Source: Bradyrhizobium erythrophlei (GTDB taxonomy: Bacteria; Pseudomonadota; Alphaproteobacteria; Rhizobiales; Xanthobacteraceae). Taken from it: DNA of 64,000 nt. Location of the stretch: positions 5,022,001 to 5,086,000 of the forward strand of contig NZ_LT670817.1 of assembly GCF_900129425.1 (NCBI RefSeq), written 5' to 3'. Position numbers and translations under genes: made by a program. The notes beneath the pieces are model-generated. The model was given only the letters and a program-made list of their open reading frames with translations. It made no database searches and was not told the origin of the DNA. Below are positions 8,032-16,322 of the stretch, piece after piece; within the stretch, counting starts at the first letter, position 1, and every line of letters begins with the position of its first letter.

Positions 8032-8808
8032 TCAGTACTTCTTCGGCTCCGGAACAACGATATCCCGCACAAGGCCCGAGCCGATGAGCCCTGCGAGGTT
8101 GCCGGTCAGGTCGAAATTCGGATCGTCGGCAAGGGCAGCTTCGGCCGCCTCGCCGAGCGGCCAGCCTGCGGCGAGCGCGAGCAGGAATGCTGCGCCACCC
8201 GGCGGCAGCGCGCGGACTTCTACTTCGAGATACGGGCGAGAGACGAGCGCGTCCTCGCCGCGCCAATTCTCGATTGGCGCAAGCTCCTGCTCGCCGCTGC
8301 TCATCGCCCAGATCGTGACGATCGGATATGGGGAGCGAACGATTTCGGTCGAGGGGTGCATACCGACGCGGATACCCCCGACAGCATGGGTATTGAGCGC
8401 CGCAAAGTGGCCCGCGCCGACGGGCGTGGCGTCGGCCGCATGATAGGAGCGTGTGCGCGCGGCCTCGAGCCGCGCCACGTCTGCAAGATAGGGTAGTTCA
8501 CGCGCCGGTTCGAACGCGGCGATGAAAGCGGGAAATACGTCGCCATAAGTTGCGAGTTGAGGCGAGCGCGGCGGCTGCTCCTTCATGAAGACCAGCGCCA
8601 TCGCTGCAAAGAATTCTTCACCTACGATCTTCTCGACCATGGGGAAACGGCTCTTGAGCGCTTTCCCCAAGCCCACCACCACATTGTTGCGATACACGGC
8701 AAAGCGCCGCGTAGGAACTGCTGCATTATGAGCGGTTATGCCGAAAGGAACCGGTCGATCGGCGTTTAGCAGCGCATCCGCAAAGGATGTCTCGAACCGT
8801 GCGAGCAT
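8032..8808 (-). CDS. bufC: DUF2063 bufferin-modification partner protein
   Basis: A 258-residue protein of the DUF2063 family. Its N-terminal domain (RFAVYRNNVVVGLGKALKSRFP) is the HvfC/BufC signature, followed by a C-terminal all-alpha/beta part. In bufferin and methanobactin-like systems this protein forms a complex with the DUF692 oxidase and helps recruit the precursor for conversion of cysteines. Its start overlaps the end of bufB by 43 bases, which implies coupled translation. The start MLARFETSF is preferred over an upstream in-frame codon because it matches the usual family N terminus. Confidence 0.85.
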   Translation of the reverse strand: MLARFETSFADALLNADRPVPFGITAHNAAVPTRRFAVYRNNVVVGLGKALKSRFPMVEKIVGEEFFAAMALVFMKEQPPRSPQLATYGDVFPAFIAAFEPARELPYLADVARLEAARTRSYHAADATPVGAGHFAALNTHAVGGIRVGMHPSTEIVRSPYPIVTIWAMSSGEQELAPIENWRGEDALVSRPYLEVEVRALPPGGAAFLLALAAGWPLGEAAEAALADDPNFDLTGNLAGLIGSGLVRDIVVPEPKKY

Positions 8809-9674
8809 GGCCCCTCTCTTGCTGCCGACGCGCATGAAGCATCAGAAAGAATATCCTGCGCCGTGACCGCTTCTGCGCGCAGCGTCGGCCAATCGGGAAC
8901 GTCGTTATCCCACTCGATCAAGGTCGGAAGCGCGCCGGCGCGGGCGATGACATGCGCGTAGAGCGTCCAGACCGCTTCCGCAATCGGGGATGCGTGAGTG
9001 TCGATCAACAGCGGGGCACCGACGTCGTCCACTTCCTCGTCATGCCCGCCGAGATGGATTTCCTTCACCTGATCGAACGGAAACGAGTCCAGATATGTTA
9101 GAGGCTGCGTACCGTGGTTTTTCGCCGACACGAAGACGTTGTTGATGTCGAGCAGCAATCCGCATCCGGTTCGCTTCGATACCTCGGTGAGGAAGTCGAC
9201 CTCCGGGATCGTGCTTTCGGAAAAACGAATGTAGGTAGATGGATTTTCTAGCAGCATCTCGCGTCCGAGCGCCGTCTGCACCTCGTCGATATGCTCGGCG
9301 ACCCGCGCCAGCGTCTGCTGCGTATAGGGAAGCGGCAGAAGGTCATTTAAGTAGACATCGTTATGCGACGACCAGGCGAGATGCTCCGAGAAACTCTCCG
9401 GCGCGTAACGTTCGCACAGCAATTTGAGCCGCATGAGATGGTCGCGATTGAGCGGCTCCATCGAGCCAATCGAAAGTCCGACGCCATGCACCGACAACGC
9501 ATAGCGTTCGCGCAATGCGCCGAGCTGCGCGTGCGGTGGTCCACCGGCGCCCATGTAGTTCTCCGCGTGTACCTCGAAGAATCCGAGCGGCTGCGGAGCG
9601 GCCAGGATGTCACGAAAATGCGCGGGCTTGAAGCCGACGCCGGTACAGGCGGGTAGATTCGGAACGATGGACAT
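8766..9674 (-). CDS. bufB: DUF692 multinuclear-iron RiPP oxidase
   Basis: A 302-residue TIM-barrel protein of the DUF692/MbnB family, which uses a multinuclear iron centre and O2 to modify cysteine residues of precursor peptides. Likely metal ligands appear in order: FFEVHAENY, ENPSTYIRF, LLLDINNVFVSAKNHG, EIHLGGHDE, LIDTHASP and IEWDNDVPDW. The ATG at 9674 has GGAACG upstream. Position between the precursor gene and bufC supports bufferin maturation, in which thiooxazole-type groups on the precursor bind copper; that chemistry is taken from the family and was not tested here. Confidence 0.9.
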   Translation of the reverse strand: MSIVPNLPACTGVGFKPAHFRDILAAPQPLGFFEVHAENYMGAGGPPHAQLGALRERYALSVHGVGLSIGSMEPLNRDHLMRLKLLCERYAPESFSEHLAWSSHNDVYLNDLLPLPYTQQTLARVAEHIDEVQTALGREMLLENPSTYIRFSESTIPEVDFLTEVSKRTGCGLLLDINNVFVSAKNHGTQPLTYLDSFPFDQVKEIHLGGHDEEVDDVGAPLLIDTHASPIAEAVWTLYAHVIARAGALPTLIEWDNDVPDWPTLRAEAVTAQDILSDASCASAAREGPCSHGSRHPLRMRC

Positions 9675-9703
9675 ATGTACGTTCCAGCTTTGCGTGTTGC
9701 CGC

Positions 9704-9739
9704 AAAAGAGGCGCACGTAGGACGGCGTGCGCCTCTTTT
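9704..9739. terminator. Intercistronic hairpin between bufA and bufB
   Basis: A perfect 13-base-pair stem (AAAAGAGGCGCAC at 9704-9716, GTGCGCCTCTTTT at 9727-9739) with a 10-base loop. On the minus (coding) strand it ends in CTCTTTTG. It begins five bases after the bufA stop and lies 30 bases before bufB. The geometry suits a partial terminator or 3' stabiliser that keeps precursor mRNA more abundant than enzyme mRNA. Confidence 0.75.
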
Positions 9740-9743
9740 TAGC

Positions 9744-10040
9744 TCAGGATTTGATTGGCTCGAGCGAGCCCGTGCCCTTCGGTGTCTTGATCGTCGTGCA
9801 AGTCCCTTTCGCTACATACTTCCAGGCGTTGCCCTGGTAGTCGGCACTCGCGGTGCCAGCGCAGGTAGTACCGGCGCCAGCCGCGCAGTCGTTGTCACCC
9901 TTCATTGCGATGCCGTAGCATTTGTCCATGGTGGGTTGCGGCGGCTTCGGCCCTGCGAATGCCGGGGCAGCGATCATAGTGAGCGCGGCGGCGAAGGAGC
10001 CGGCGATTGTGGCGTTGGCGATAACGTTCTTGGAATTCAT
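9744..10040 (-). CDS. bufA: Bufferin precursor (DUF2282 family)
   Basis: A 98-residue secreted precursor with a signal peptide ending APAFA-G at residue 29 and a mature part with four cysteines (41, 52, 60, 81) in the DUF2282 layout: DKCYG, GDNDCAAG, TTCAGT, and AWKYVAKGTC followed by TPKGTGSLEPIKS. In characterised bufferins, central cysteines are modified by BufB/BufC and the product binds copper in the periplasm. A strong AGGAAA ribosome site lies about 7 bases before the ATG. First gene of the bufABCD operon; copper or ECF-sigma control is expected from the family. Confidence 0.9.
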   Translation of the reverse strand: MNSKNVIANATIAGSFAAALTMIAAPAFAGPKPPQPTMDKCYGIAMKGDNDCAAGAGTTCAGTASADYQGNAWKYVAKGTCTTIKTPKGTGSLEPIKS

Positions 10041-10151
10041 GGGAGTTTCCTTTCCCGGTAACATCAGGCGTTGCGGATCGACGACGTAGACGCAGCTTTC
10101 ACCATCGGCTTGCCGAAGAACGATGGCGGGGCTCGCAGCAATCCCAGCGTG

Positions 10152-10177
10152 GACGTTACGCACGTCGCGCTGTTACA
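10152..10177 (-). promoter_or_regulatory. Candidate ECF-sigma promoter upstream of bufA
   Basis: Reading the minus strand, TGTAACA (10177-10171) and CGTC (10155-10152) are separated by 15 bases, about 110 bases before the bufA start. This resembles the -35/-10 layout of extracytoplasmic-function sigma promoters, and bufferin operons are often under such control. The match is by eye; the -35 resembles GTAAC-type boxes but the sigma factor is not identifiable. Confidence 0.35.
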
Positions 10178-10297
10178 TTACCGACCCCCGCCCTCACAAT
10201 CCTGTGATCGGGGCGGAATCTTACGATAACCATCGGATCTATTACGATACCGCTTTCGCTGCGCCGCACGCTAACACTGATGGCTGACTTTGCGGAT

Positions 10298-12352
10298 CTA
10301 CTTGGCTTTCATTGCATTCGTCGCTTCCCAATCCTCTCCCGGCGGCGATTTGAGATACTGGCTGCATCGTCCGAGCACAATGCGCGCGGGTTGGTCTGAC
10401 GGCCGCGCCTCCAGAACCTGCTGGAACAGGCTTCCGGCAGCGGCGAAATTGCGCGTGCGATAGGCGGCCAGGCCGGCTTCGTACAGCGCCACCCAAGCTG
10501 GAGGCATGGCTCCGCGTTCGGCCATATCAAGCAGTTCGTAAATTGAAATTCCGCCCGCCCGTCCATAGACCATCAGCCGGTCCAGTTCGCGTACCTGTAT
10601 GTTATCGCCGGCAAGGCGGCGCGTTTCCTCTCCGATGATGATTTCGGTGCCATATTCCTTGTTCGCGCCTTCAAGCCGGCTCGCGACATTTACAGCATCG
10701 CCGATCACCGTGTAATTAAGTCGGAATTCCGATCCGATATTGCCGACAAGCATGTCGCCGGAATTGATGCCGATGCGCACTCTGAGCGACCGGCCGCTGT
10801 CATCGGTCAGTTCCGACGCCCGAAGGGCACGCTGGCAAGCGAGCGCCGCTCGGCAGGCGTCGATAGCGTGATCGGCATTTGCCGTGGGTGCGCCCCAGAA
10901 CGCCATCACCGCATCGCCGATGAATTTATCGATCGTGCCGCCGTGACTGCTGACCTCGCGCGACATGGTATCGAGATAGCTGGAAAGGAGCGGGATGATC
11001 TGATCGCCCAGCCGTTCAGACAGCCCGGTAAAGCCGGCAATATCCGCGAACAAAACCGTCAGGTTTTGGATCGAGCCGCCGGGACTTGGTTCGATACCCT
11101 CGCTGACCAGTGTCTTCACGAGATCCGCGGGTATGTATTTCCGAAATGCGGCAAGCCCGCCGGCCATGTCGGCGATGGCATTCGACAGATTTTCAATTTC
11201 AATCAGGCGCGAGGCGTGCCGCCGCACCTTTTCGAGATCGAAGCGCGCGACGTGTTTGACCTCGTCGACGACCATGATCAACGGCGTGGCGATAACGCGT
11301 CGAGCAAGCCACGCCGAAACAATGCCGGCGGCAACAATCAGAATTGCAAGCCCAATGAGCAATTGTCGTATCGTCCTTTCAATCGGACCGAGAAACTCCG
11401 CTTCCGGAATGACGGTCGCAAGCGTCCATCCGGGAAAGGCGAGCGGCGTCAAACTTACCGCATAGGCATTTCCGGCGGCGACCAGCCTCACCTGGCTCGC
11501 AATCTTTTTGTCGCTCTCGTAAGAGCTCCCGGCCTGTTTCATCGCGCCTTGCGCGATCGGCAATAACGGCTGATCCGACCGCTGCATATTGACCTCGTCG
11601 GCATCCGGATCCGGTGCGGCGATGGTCGTCCCATCGCGCCCCAGGATGAACGCCGCGCCGGATTTTCCGACCGAGAGGTGTGAGAGAAACTGAGCGAACC
11701 GCGTATATTCGATAATAATTGCGAGAACGCCCTGGCGTTTCTGGTACACGTCGACCGGACCGGCATATGCGATCGACGGACGCGATCCCACCGGGTGAAG
11801 CAATACATTGAACCAGCGCGGTTCGTCAGTTTGCATTCCGCTCCGGTACCATTCCTGATCGGTGACGACGTAATCTGTATTTTCGAATCGGCGTTTCTCG
11901 AATTGGATGTCTCCGACCACAACCCCATATTGGTCGATCCGGCGTTTGATCGCGCCGTCGACGGGCGCGATTTCCATCATTTCCAGTCCCAGATCACCGA
12001 GCTTATGCGCGGCAAAAAATGCTCCGTCCGGCCAGCCGAACGCGACCCACGATATGTTTGGCTGCGACTGTAGTTGCGATAGAAATACGAACTCGCGTTT
12101 GTCCGCTTCGCGTGTCTCAAGGACGTGCTGAACAAATAACGTCCGGATCGCGGTATGCGCCGCGCGCGCTTCGGTGGTGATGGTGGTGAGTTCCTTTTCG
12201 ACCGTAGAAACGATCTGCCCGTTGATGGTGTCTGCAAGCGCGTGGCTGTTCGCTTCCGCTGTCCGCCACCACAGGATGTGGACGCCGATTGCGCTCACCA
12301 TGATCGATGTGAGGACGAGACCGGAAATTGCGAGGCGAATGCCAATTCGCAT
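10298..12352 (-). CDS. Membrane-bound class III adenylate cyclase with periplasmic sensor
   Basis: A 684-residue sensor cyclase. Transmembrane segments near residues 5-28 and 328-352 flank a Cache-like periplasmic sensor (about 35-325). A HAMP-like linker leads to the cyclase domain (about 430-600). Metal-binding Asp437 (VLFADIAGFTG) and Asp480 (DKFIGDAVMAFWG) are present, with Lys476 in the position typical of ATP-using enzymes. A short C-terminal TPR-like tail (AAYRTRNFAAAGSLFQQVLEA) follows. The start at 12352 has AGGAGG upstream; an ATG eight codons earlier lacks a site. Product: cyclic AMP in response to an unknown periplasmic ligand. It stands alone after the bufferin operon. Confidence 0.88.
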   Translation of the reverse strand: MRIGIRLAISGLVLTSIMVSAIGVHILWWRTAEANSHALADTINGQIVSTVEKELTTITTEARAAHTAIRTLFVQHVLETREADKREFVFLSQLQSQPNISWVAFGWPDGAFFAAHKLGDLGLEMMEIAPVDGAIKRRIDQYGVVVGDIQFEKRRFENTDYVVTDQEWYRSGMQTDEPRWFNVLLHPVGSRPSIAYAGPVDVYQKRQGVLAIIIEYTRFAQFLSHLSVGKSGAAFILGRDGTTIAAPDPDADEVNMQRSDQPLLPIAQGAMKQAGSSYESDKKIASQVRLVAAGNAYAVSLTPLAFPGWTLATVIPEAEFLGPIERTIRQLLIGLAILIVAAGIVSAWLARRVIATPLIMVVDEVKHVARFDLEKVRRHASRLIEIENLSNAIADMAGGLAAFRKYIPADLVKTLVSEGIEPSPGGSIQNLTVLFADIAGFTGLSERLGDQIIPLLSSYLDTMSREVSSHGGTIDKFIGDAVMAFWGAPTANADHAIDACRAALACQRALRASELTDDSGRSLRVRIGINSGDMLVGNIGSEFRLNYTVIGDAVNVASRLEGANKEYGTEIIIGEETRRLAGDNIQVRELDRLMVYGRAGGISIYELLDMAERGAMPPAWVALYEAGLAAYRTRNFAAAGSLFQQVLEARPSDQPARIVLGRCSQYLKSPPGEDWEATNAMKAK

Positions 12353-12599
12353 GAGCGGTGGAACCTCCTGCTGCATGTATCGAGAAAAGCGCCATCGATG
12401 TAAAGCAAAAGCAAATGTCTTAGCTTCGGCGATGCTTGCGTTAGCGAAGATTGGCCAACCACGAGGCCGCCTGGACGATTTGACTTGACGTTTCCATCGG
12501 CAACGTCGACGGCATGCGGTTATCCGCGAGTAAGACGCCTGGCCCAGCTATTTCGGAATCATTTTCTGATGCGTGATGAGGTCATTGAATGAAATCGCG

Positions 12600-12720
12600 C
12601 CACTTCCGCTTTTGGCACTTTTCCGACATGGCGGCGGTGTCTGGCGATGTCTGCTGTTAGAGGCAAAGCAGAAAACATCTGCTCTTGGCGAGTATTTCGC
12701 AGTTTGACCCCTTGGCGGAC
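12600..12720. repeat. GTCCG-stem dispersed repeat, copy 2
   Basis: Contains the TTTTGGCACTTTT loop with diverged arms, a second stem-like TCTGC/GCAGA pair at 12660 onwards, and the tail GTTTGACCCCTTGGCGGAC. It occupies most of the right half of the gene-free stretch 12353-12743; the left half shows nothing recognisable. Confidence 0.65.
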
Positions 12721-12743
12721 CTATCCAAGGTTCTGCTCGCGCA

Positions 12744-13157
12744 TTATGTGGGCGGCGAGTCGAGGTAAACATAAAGAGCCGCGATCTTGCCGTCCCGTGC
12801 GATGATGAAATCCACACCGGTGTACGCGGCCGTTTCGCCTTTCGGCCCCGAGCCCCACGCCAGGCGTCCCGAATTGTGCAGAACCTGCGGCGAGCCATGG
12901 GGCGTATAAACATAGTGTGGATGCGTCGCTCGGAGATCGCCGGCGAACTTGTCCAGTGCGTCGTGACCGACGAAAGTGCCGGGCGGCGCGTACAGCACAC
13001 AGTCCTCGGTATAAAGTTCCTGAATTGCGCTCCTTCGGCGGGCCGGATCGCCTTCACCGAATACTTCCGGAAGATTGCGGTTGAGCAGCGTCTCGATAGC
13101 ACTCACATCTACGCCCACCGATGGCGGGACCCTATTCTTGCAGGCATGCTGGCTCAT
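12744..13157 (-). CDS. SnoaL / NTF2-like protein
   Basis: A 137-residue protein with an NTF2-like cone fold: a helical start (IETLLNRNLPEVF), then AIQELYTEDCVLYAPPGTFVGHDAL and a final strand pair (TGVDFIIARDGKIAALYVYL). This family covers polyketide-cyclase-like and ketosteroid-isomerase-like proteins, as well as many of unknown role. AGGGAG precedes the ATG. No operon partner; no specific substrate can be inferred. Confidence 0.75.
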   Translation of the reverse strand: MSQHACKNRVPPSVGVDVSAIETLLNRNLPEVFGEGDPARRRSAIQELYTEDCVLYAPPGTFVGHDALDKFAGDLRATHPHYVYTPHGSPQVLHNSGRLAWGSGPKGETAAYTGVDFIIARDGKIAALYVYLDSPPT

Positions 13158-14001
13158 CGGAGCACTCCCTGTCTGTGGGGCGATGATATGGTTGCTGGCT
13201 CAACCGGCGAAACAGAAATAATTGAAAGTCATCGTTTCAGTTTTTTGGTGTGGGGCGATGGCTTGCCGCGCTCCCTATAGGACCAAATTTGAAACGCCCC
13301 GCGCAGCCGATGCAGTCGCAGCCATCGGCAGTATTATGCAATCCATCCCAAGACACGAGGGCACTTGGTGATACGCCGGCTTCAATTGATTTGCGCATCA
13401 GCGCGAACCGGGAAAACAATCCTACTTTCTCTTCCCGCGCCAGCTCGGAAATGATGGCCTCCATGCTCGAATAGTAAGGAGCCAGACTTCAGTCTTGCAG
13501 CGGTGCGAGGCAACCGGGCTCCCAACGAGAGATTTCGGTTCACAGCCAGGCAGGCCTCGGCAGGTGTTCCGCTGAACTGTTCAGAAAGCGCAAGTTCAAA
13601 CGATGCGACGAGTATCGCCGCACCGAGCCAGACAATTCTGACGCCGCCATAGAGTAACTTACCCGAAGACGGGCGCCAAAATAACTCCGTGTGCGTCCAA
13701 CCGAATTGTGTGCTACCATAAGATGTTGGCTGGAACTCGATCAGTAATGGACTGGGGACCTTGGGGTCCCTGCGCGCCCAGGTAGTACGCGCTCCGGAAT
13801 GCGGCCAAAAGCCTTCAGCCTTTACTTCTTGATATGGATTATGGCCAGATCTCAAGGGTAATCGGAACGAAAATCAATTTCCATACTTTGAAATACCGGG
13901 CATTCGGTTGAAGCGGCCCTACTTCCTCTAACCAGCATAAACGACGGTGGATGACATCGGTGAAATTGTAGTTTCAAGAGGCTTATAGGCGGGCAGCAGC
14001 G
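13158..14001. other. Gene-poor stretch
   Basis: The 844 bases between the SnoaL-like gene and the membrane hydrolase hold only weak ORFs. The longest (13382-13855, minus) starts with TTG, has no ribosome site, and carries one possible membrane segment (LLYGGVRIVWLGAAILVASFELAL). I do not recognise it and treat it as unproven. No repeat of the GTCCG family is visible here. Confidence 0.4.
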
Positions 14002-15315
14002 ATGAGTTGTGCAAACGCAAAGAATGAGAGACTTCTGATATTTGATGAAAACAATCGACAGCACGCCAAGGCAGAGGGAAGGATCATCATCGCCAAACGT
14101 CTGGTGTTTCACGTTGGCGGCTATGATCCAATTACGCCCGCTGGGAGCGCACGACGGCGCTTCGTGCGTGAGCTAGCCAGGTTCGAACGGACCTGGTCGG
14201 TAGAGGCTTCGATAGGCGCGCTGCAGGAAACTCCCACTCAAGCCAAATGGAGCGTTATTACACGGGGTCCAAATTGGTGTGTTGAATCGGATTATCGCCT
14301 TATTCGCTGGGACGACGTCATCGAAAAGTTTAGTGGTCAATCGATTTGGCGCCGCATTCCCTTTGGCATAATTGCCTTGATTGATTTCATTTGGGCCGGT
14401 GCGCTCCGTGGTTACCTCCGCACAAATTGGCATTACGCGATATTCTTTCTCTATCCTTTCGTTATGTTCGGGTTCTTTATTGCGGCTGCCTGTGTCGCGG
14501 GGGCTTACGCATTCCATAGCAGCGATTCCATCGTACTCGCCGCCGCGGCTTGTCTATGCGTGTTGTCGGCCTTGCTGCTCGGTCCTTGGCGCTGGCTGCG
14601 TCTGGATACACTTTTCGATGACTGGATCTTCGCCCGCGATTATGTCCGGAGCGGCAATTCAAACATCGAAAAAAGGTTGGACAGCATAGCGCGGGAGATA
14701 ATTGTTGCAGCGCGCAATTCGGGTGCAGACGAGATTCTTTTGATCGGTCATAGTCTCGGCGCCGTTCTGGCCGTGGATCTTCTCGACCGTGCGTTGAAAC
14801 TGAATCACGCGCTTGGTGCGACGGGGACGCCGATAACTTTCCTGTCGATCGGATCTTCGATACTTAAAATCGGGCTGCATGGCGCAGCCAGCCGTTTTCG
14901 AGCCGCGGTGGAACACGTGGGCCGAGCTCTCGGCATCTTCTGGGGTGATTGTCAGGCTCGGATCGACATCATGAATTTTTACAACATAGACCCGATGGCC
15001 GAAATGTCCCTGCCGAGCAAGTACGGTCCTGTTATAAGGTTGGTAGAATTCGGTCGAATGTTGCAGCACGACGTATATCGGCGCATTCGCTTGAAGTTCT
15101 ATCGTTTGCATTGTCAGTTCATCAGTGGAAATGACAAGAGAGCATCATATGACTACTTCATGCTGGTGTGCGGACCCATTTCCGCCAGATATCAAATCCT
15201 GGCCCCGGACGGCGCTCTTTCGGTAATTGGAGAGGACGGCTCTCTTAAAGCCGACATCCCTGGGCACAGAGCGAGCGTGTCATCCGAACGGACGCCACAA
15301 ACCTACAGACTATGA
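14002..15315 (+). CDS. Membrane-anchored alpha/beta-hydrolase-like protein
   Basis: A 437-residue protein with two adjacent transmembrane segments (about residues 146-168 and 177-194) and a cytosolic hydrolase-like part with the nucleophile elbow LLIGHSLGAVLA (Ser251). The N terminus includes FHVGGYDPITP, resembling an oxyanion-loop strand of lipase-like enzymes that begins a hydrolase fold interrupted by the membrane hairpin. Substrate unknown; a lipid is plausible. Its stop overlaps the next start (ATGA), so it is coupled to an isoprenylcysteine-methyltransferase-like gene. The ribosome site is weak. Confidence 0.7.
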   Translation: MSCANAKNERLLIFDENNRQHAKAEGRIIIAKRLVFHVGGYDPITPAGSARRRFVRELARFERTWSVEASIGALQETPTQAKWSVITRGPNWCVESDYRLIRWDDVIEKFSGQSIWRRIPFGIIALIDFIWAGALRGYLRTNWHYAIFFLYPFVMFGFFIAAACVAGAYAFHSSDSIVLAAAACLCVLSALLLGPWRWLRLDTLFDDWIFARDYVRSGNSNIEKRLDSIAREIIVAARNSGADEILLIGHSLGAVLAVDLLDRALKLNHALGATGTPITFLSIGSSILKIGLHGAASRFRAAVEHVGRALGIFWGDCQARIDIMNFYNIDPMAEMSLPSKYGPVIRLVEFGRMLQHDVYRRIRLKFYRLHCQFISGNDKRASYDYFMLVCGPISARYQILAPDGALSVIGEDGSLKADIPGHRASVSSERTPQTYRL

Positions 15316-15896
15316 CCCCGGCGATATCGAAATTCGTATTCGTTGTGCTCGCCGTCGGCTGGTATCTCATCCGCTACGAACATGCGCGGCATTCTCGTCG
15401 CGAAACAATTGTACGCAGCGCCCGAGGTCCTCGTGAGACCGTGTTGTTGCTCATTTCGCTTACCGGCCTGGGTATCGTTCCCTTCACTTACATTGTGACG
15501 GGCATCCCTCATTTCGCAGCCTATACCTTTCATCCTTTACAAGCCTGGCTTGGCACTTTTTGCGCAGCTGCGTCGCTGGTCATGTTTCGACTGACGCATC
15601 GAGCCCTCGGGCGCAACTGGTCGGTAAGCCTCGATGTGCGTAAGGGACATCAATTGATCACCGACGGGATCTACCGAAAAATTCGACACCCGATGTATTC
15701 CGCCTTCTGGCTTTGGGCTATTGGCCAGGCGCTATTGCTGCCAAATTGGGTGGCGGGATTCGCTGGAATTGTCGGTTTTGGGTCTCTCTTTTTTGGACGG
15801 ATTGCTGAAGAAGAACGAATGATGCTGGAGGCCTTTGGAGACCGCTATCTCGAATATATGGCGCGCACCCACCGCGTCATCCCGCGAATATTTTAA
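15312..15896 (+). CDS. Isoprenylcysteine carboxyl-methyltransferase-like membrane protein
   Basis: A 194-residue integral membrane protein with four to five hydrophobic segments and the C-terminal ICMT/PEMT signature: DGIYRKIRHPMYSAFW followed by EEERMMLEAFGDRYLEYMART. This region binds S-adenosylmethionine in the family, so methyl transfer to a membrane-associated small molecule or lipid is likely. Bacteria lack protein prenylation of the eukaryotic kind, so the substrate is unknown. The ATG overlaps the upstream hydrolase stop codon. Confidence 0.82.
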   Translation: MTPAISKFVFVVLAVGWYLIRYEHARHSRRETIVRSARGPRETVLLLISLTGLGIVPFTYIVTGIPHFAAYTFHPLQAWLGTFCAAASLVMFRLTHRALGRNWSVSLDVRKGHQLITDGIYRKIRHPMYSAFWLWAIGQALLLPNWVAGFAGIVGFGSLFFGRIAEEERMMLEAFGDRYLEYMARTHRVIPRIF

Positions 15897-16035
15897 ATGC
15901 GAGCAGAATTCATTCCTATTGGCGTTGTCTTTTTGCAACACCGCGCTGGAAAATACTCAACTGCTCCGAGTTTCATTGCGCCTTAACGGGTGTCAAGTTA
16001 GCTTTAAGGGCACCGTTTGCACTCAGGAGATCACA

Positions 16036-16227
16036 ATGTTGAAATTCCTAGTCGTCGGAATCGCGTCCCTGGCTCTGGTCGGTTCTGCCGTTGCCGCAGA
16101 CCTTCCCCATCCCCAGCCGGTCTATCAGCAACCAGCAGTTGGGAAGATGCCGGTCGGAAAATATCCTGTTGGAAAATATCCGGTCGGGAAAGCCCCAGCC
16201 CCAGCCCCGCTAATTACCAAAGGTTAA
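16036..16227 (+). CDS. Small secreted VGKYP-repeat protein
   Basis: A 63-residue protein with a signal peptide (MLKFLVVGIASLALVGSAVA-A) and a Pro-rich mature part of tandem five-residue units: VGKMP, VGKYP, VGKYP, VGKAP, ending APAPLITKG. The repeat is also visible in DNA. AGGAGAT precedes the ATG by six bases. Similar signal-plus-proline-repeat peptides are common in Bradyrhizobium; function unknown. Confidence 0.7.
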   Translation: MLKFLVVGIASLALVGSAVAADLPHPQPVYQQPAVGKMPVGKYPVGKYPVGKAPAPAPLITKG

Positions 16228-16322
16228 GTTAGCCAGAAAGCGTAAGTTAGCCAGGCCCATCCTGCGACTCCACTGTTGGGGTCGCGGGAAGTGGCTGGCA
16301 ACTCCGAAAAATAACTCCTTTC

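Noticed and set aside
13382..13855. Minus-strand ORF of 157 codons
   Set aside because: It starts with TTG, lacks a ribosome site and shows no family pattern; listed only as part of the gene-poor stretch.
16120..16200. Short tandem DNA repeats as a possible CRISPR or satellite
   Set aside because: The 15-base units encode VGKYP in a small secreted protein, with no spacers and no cas genes.
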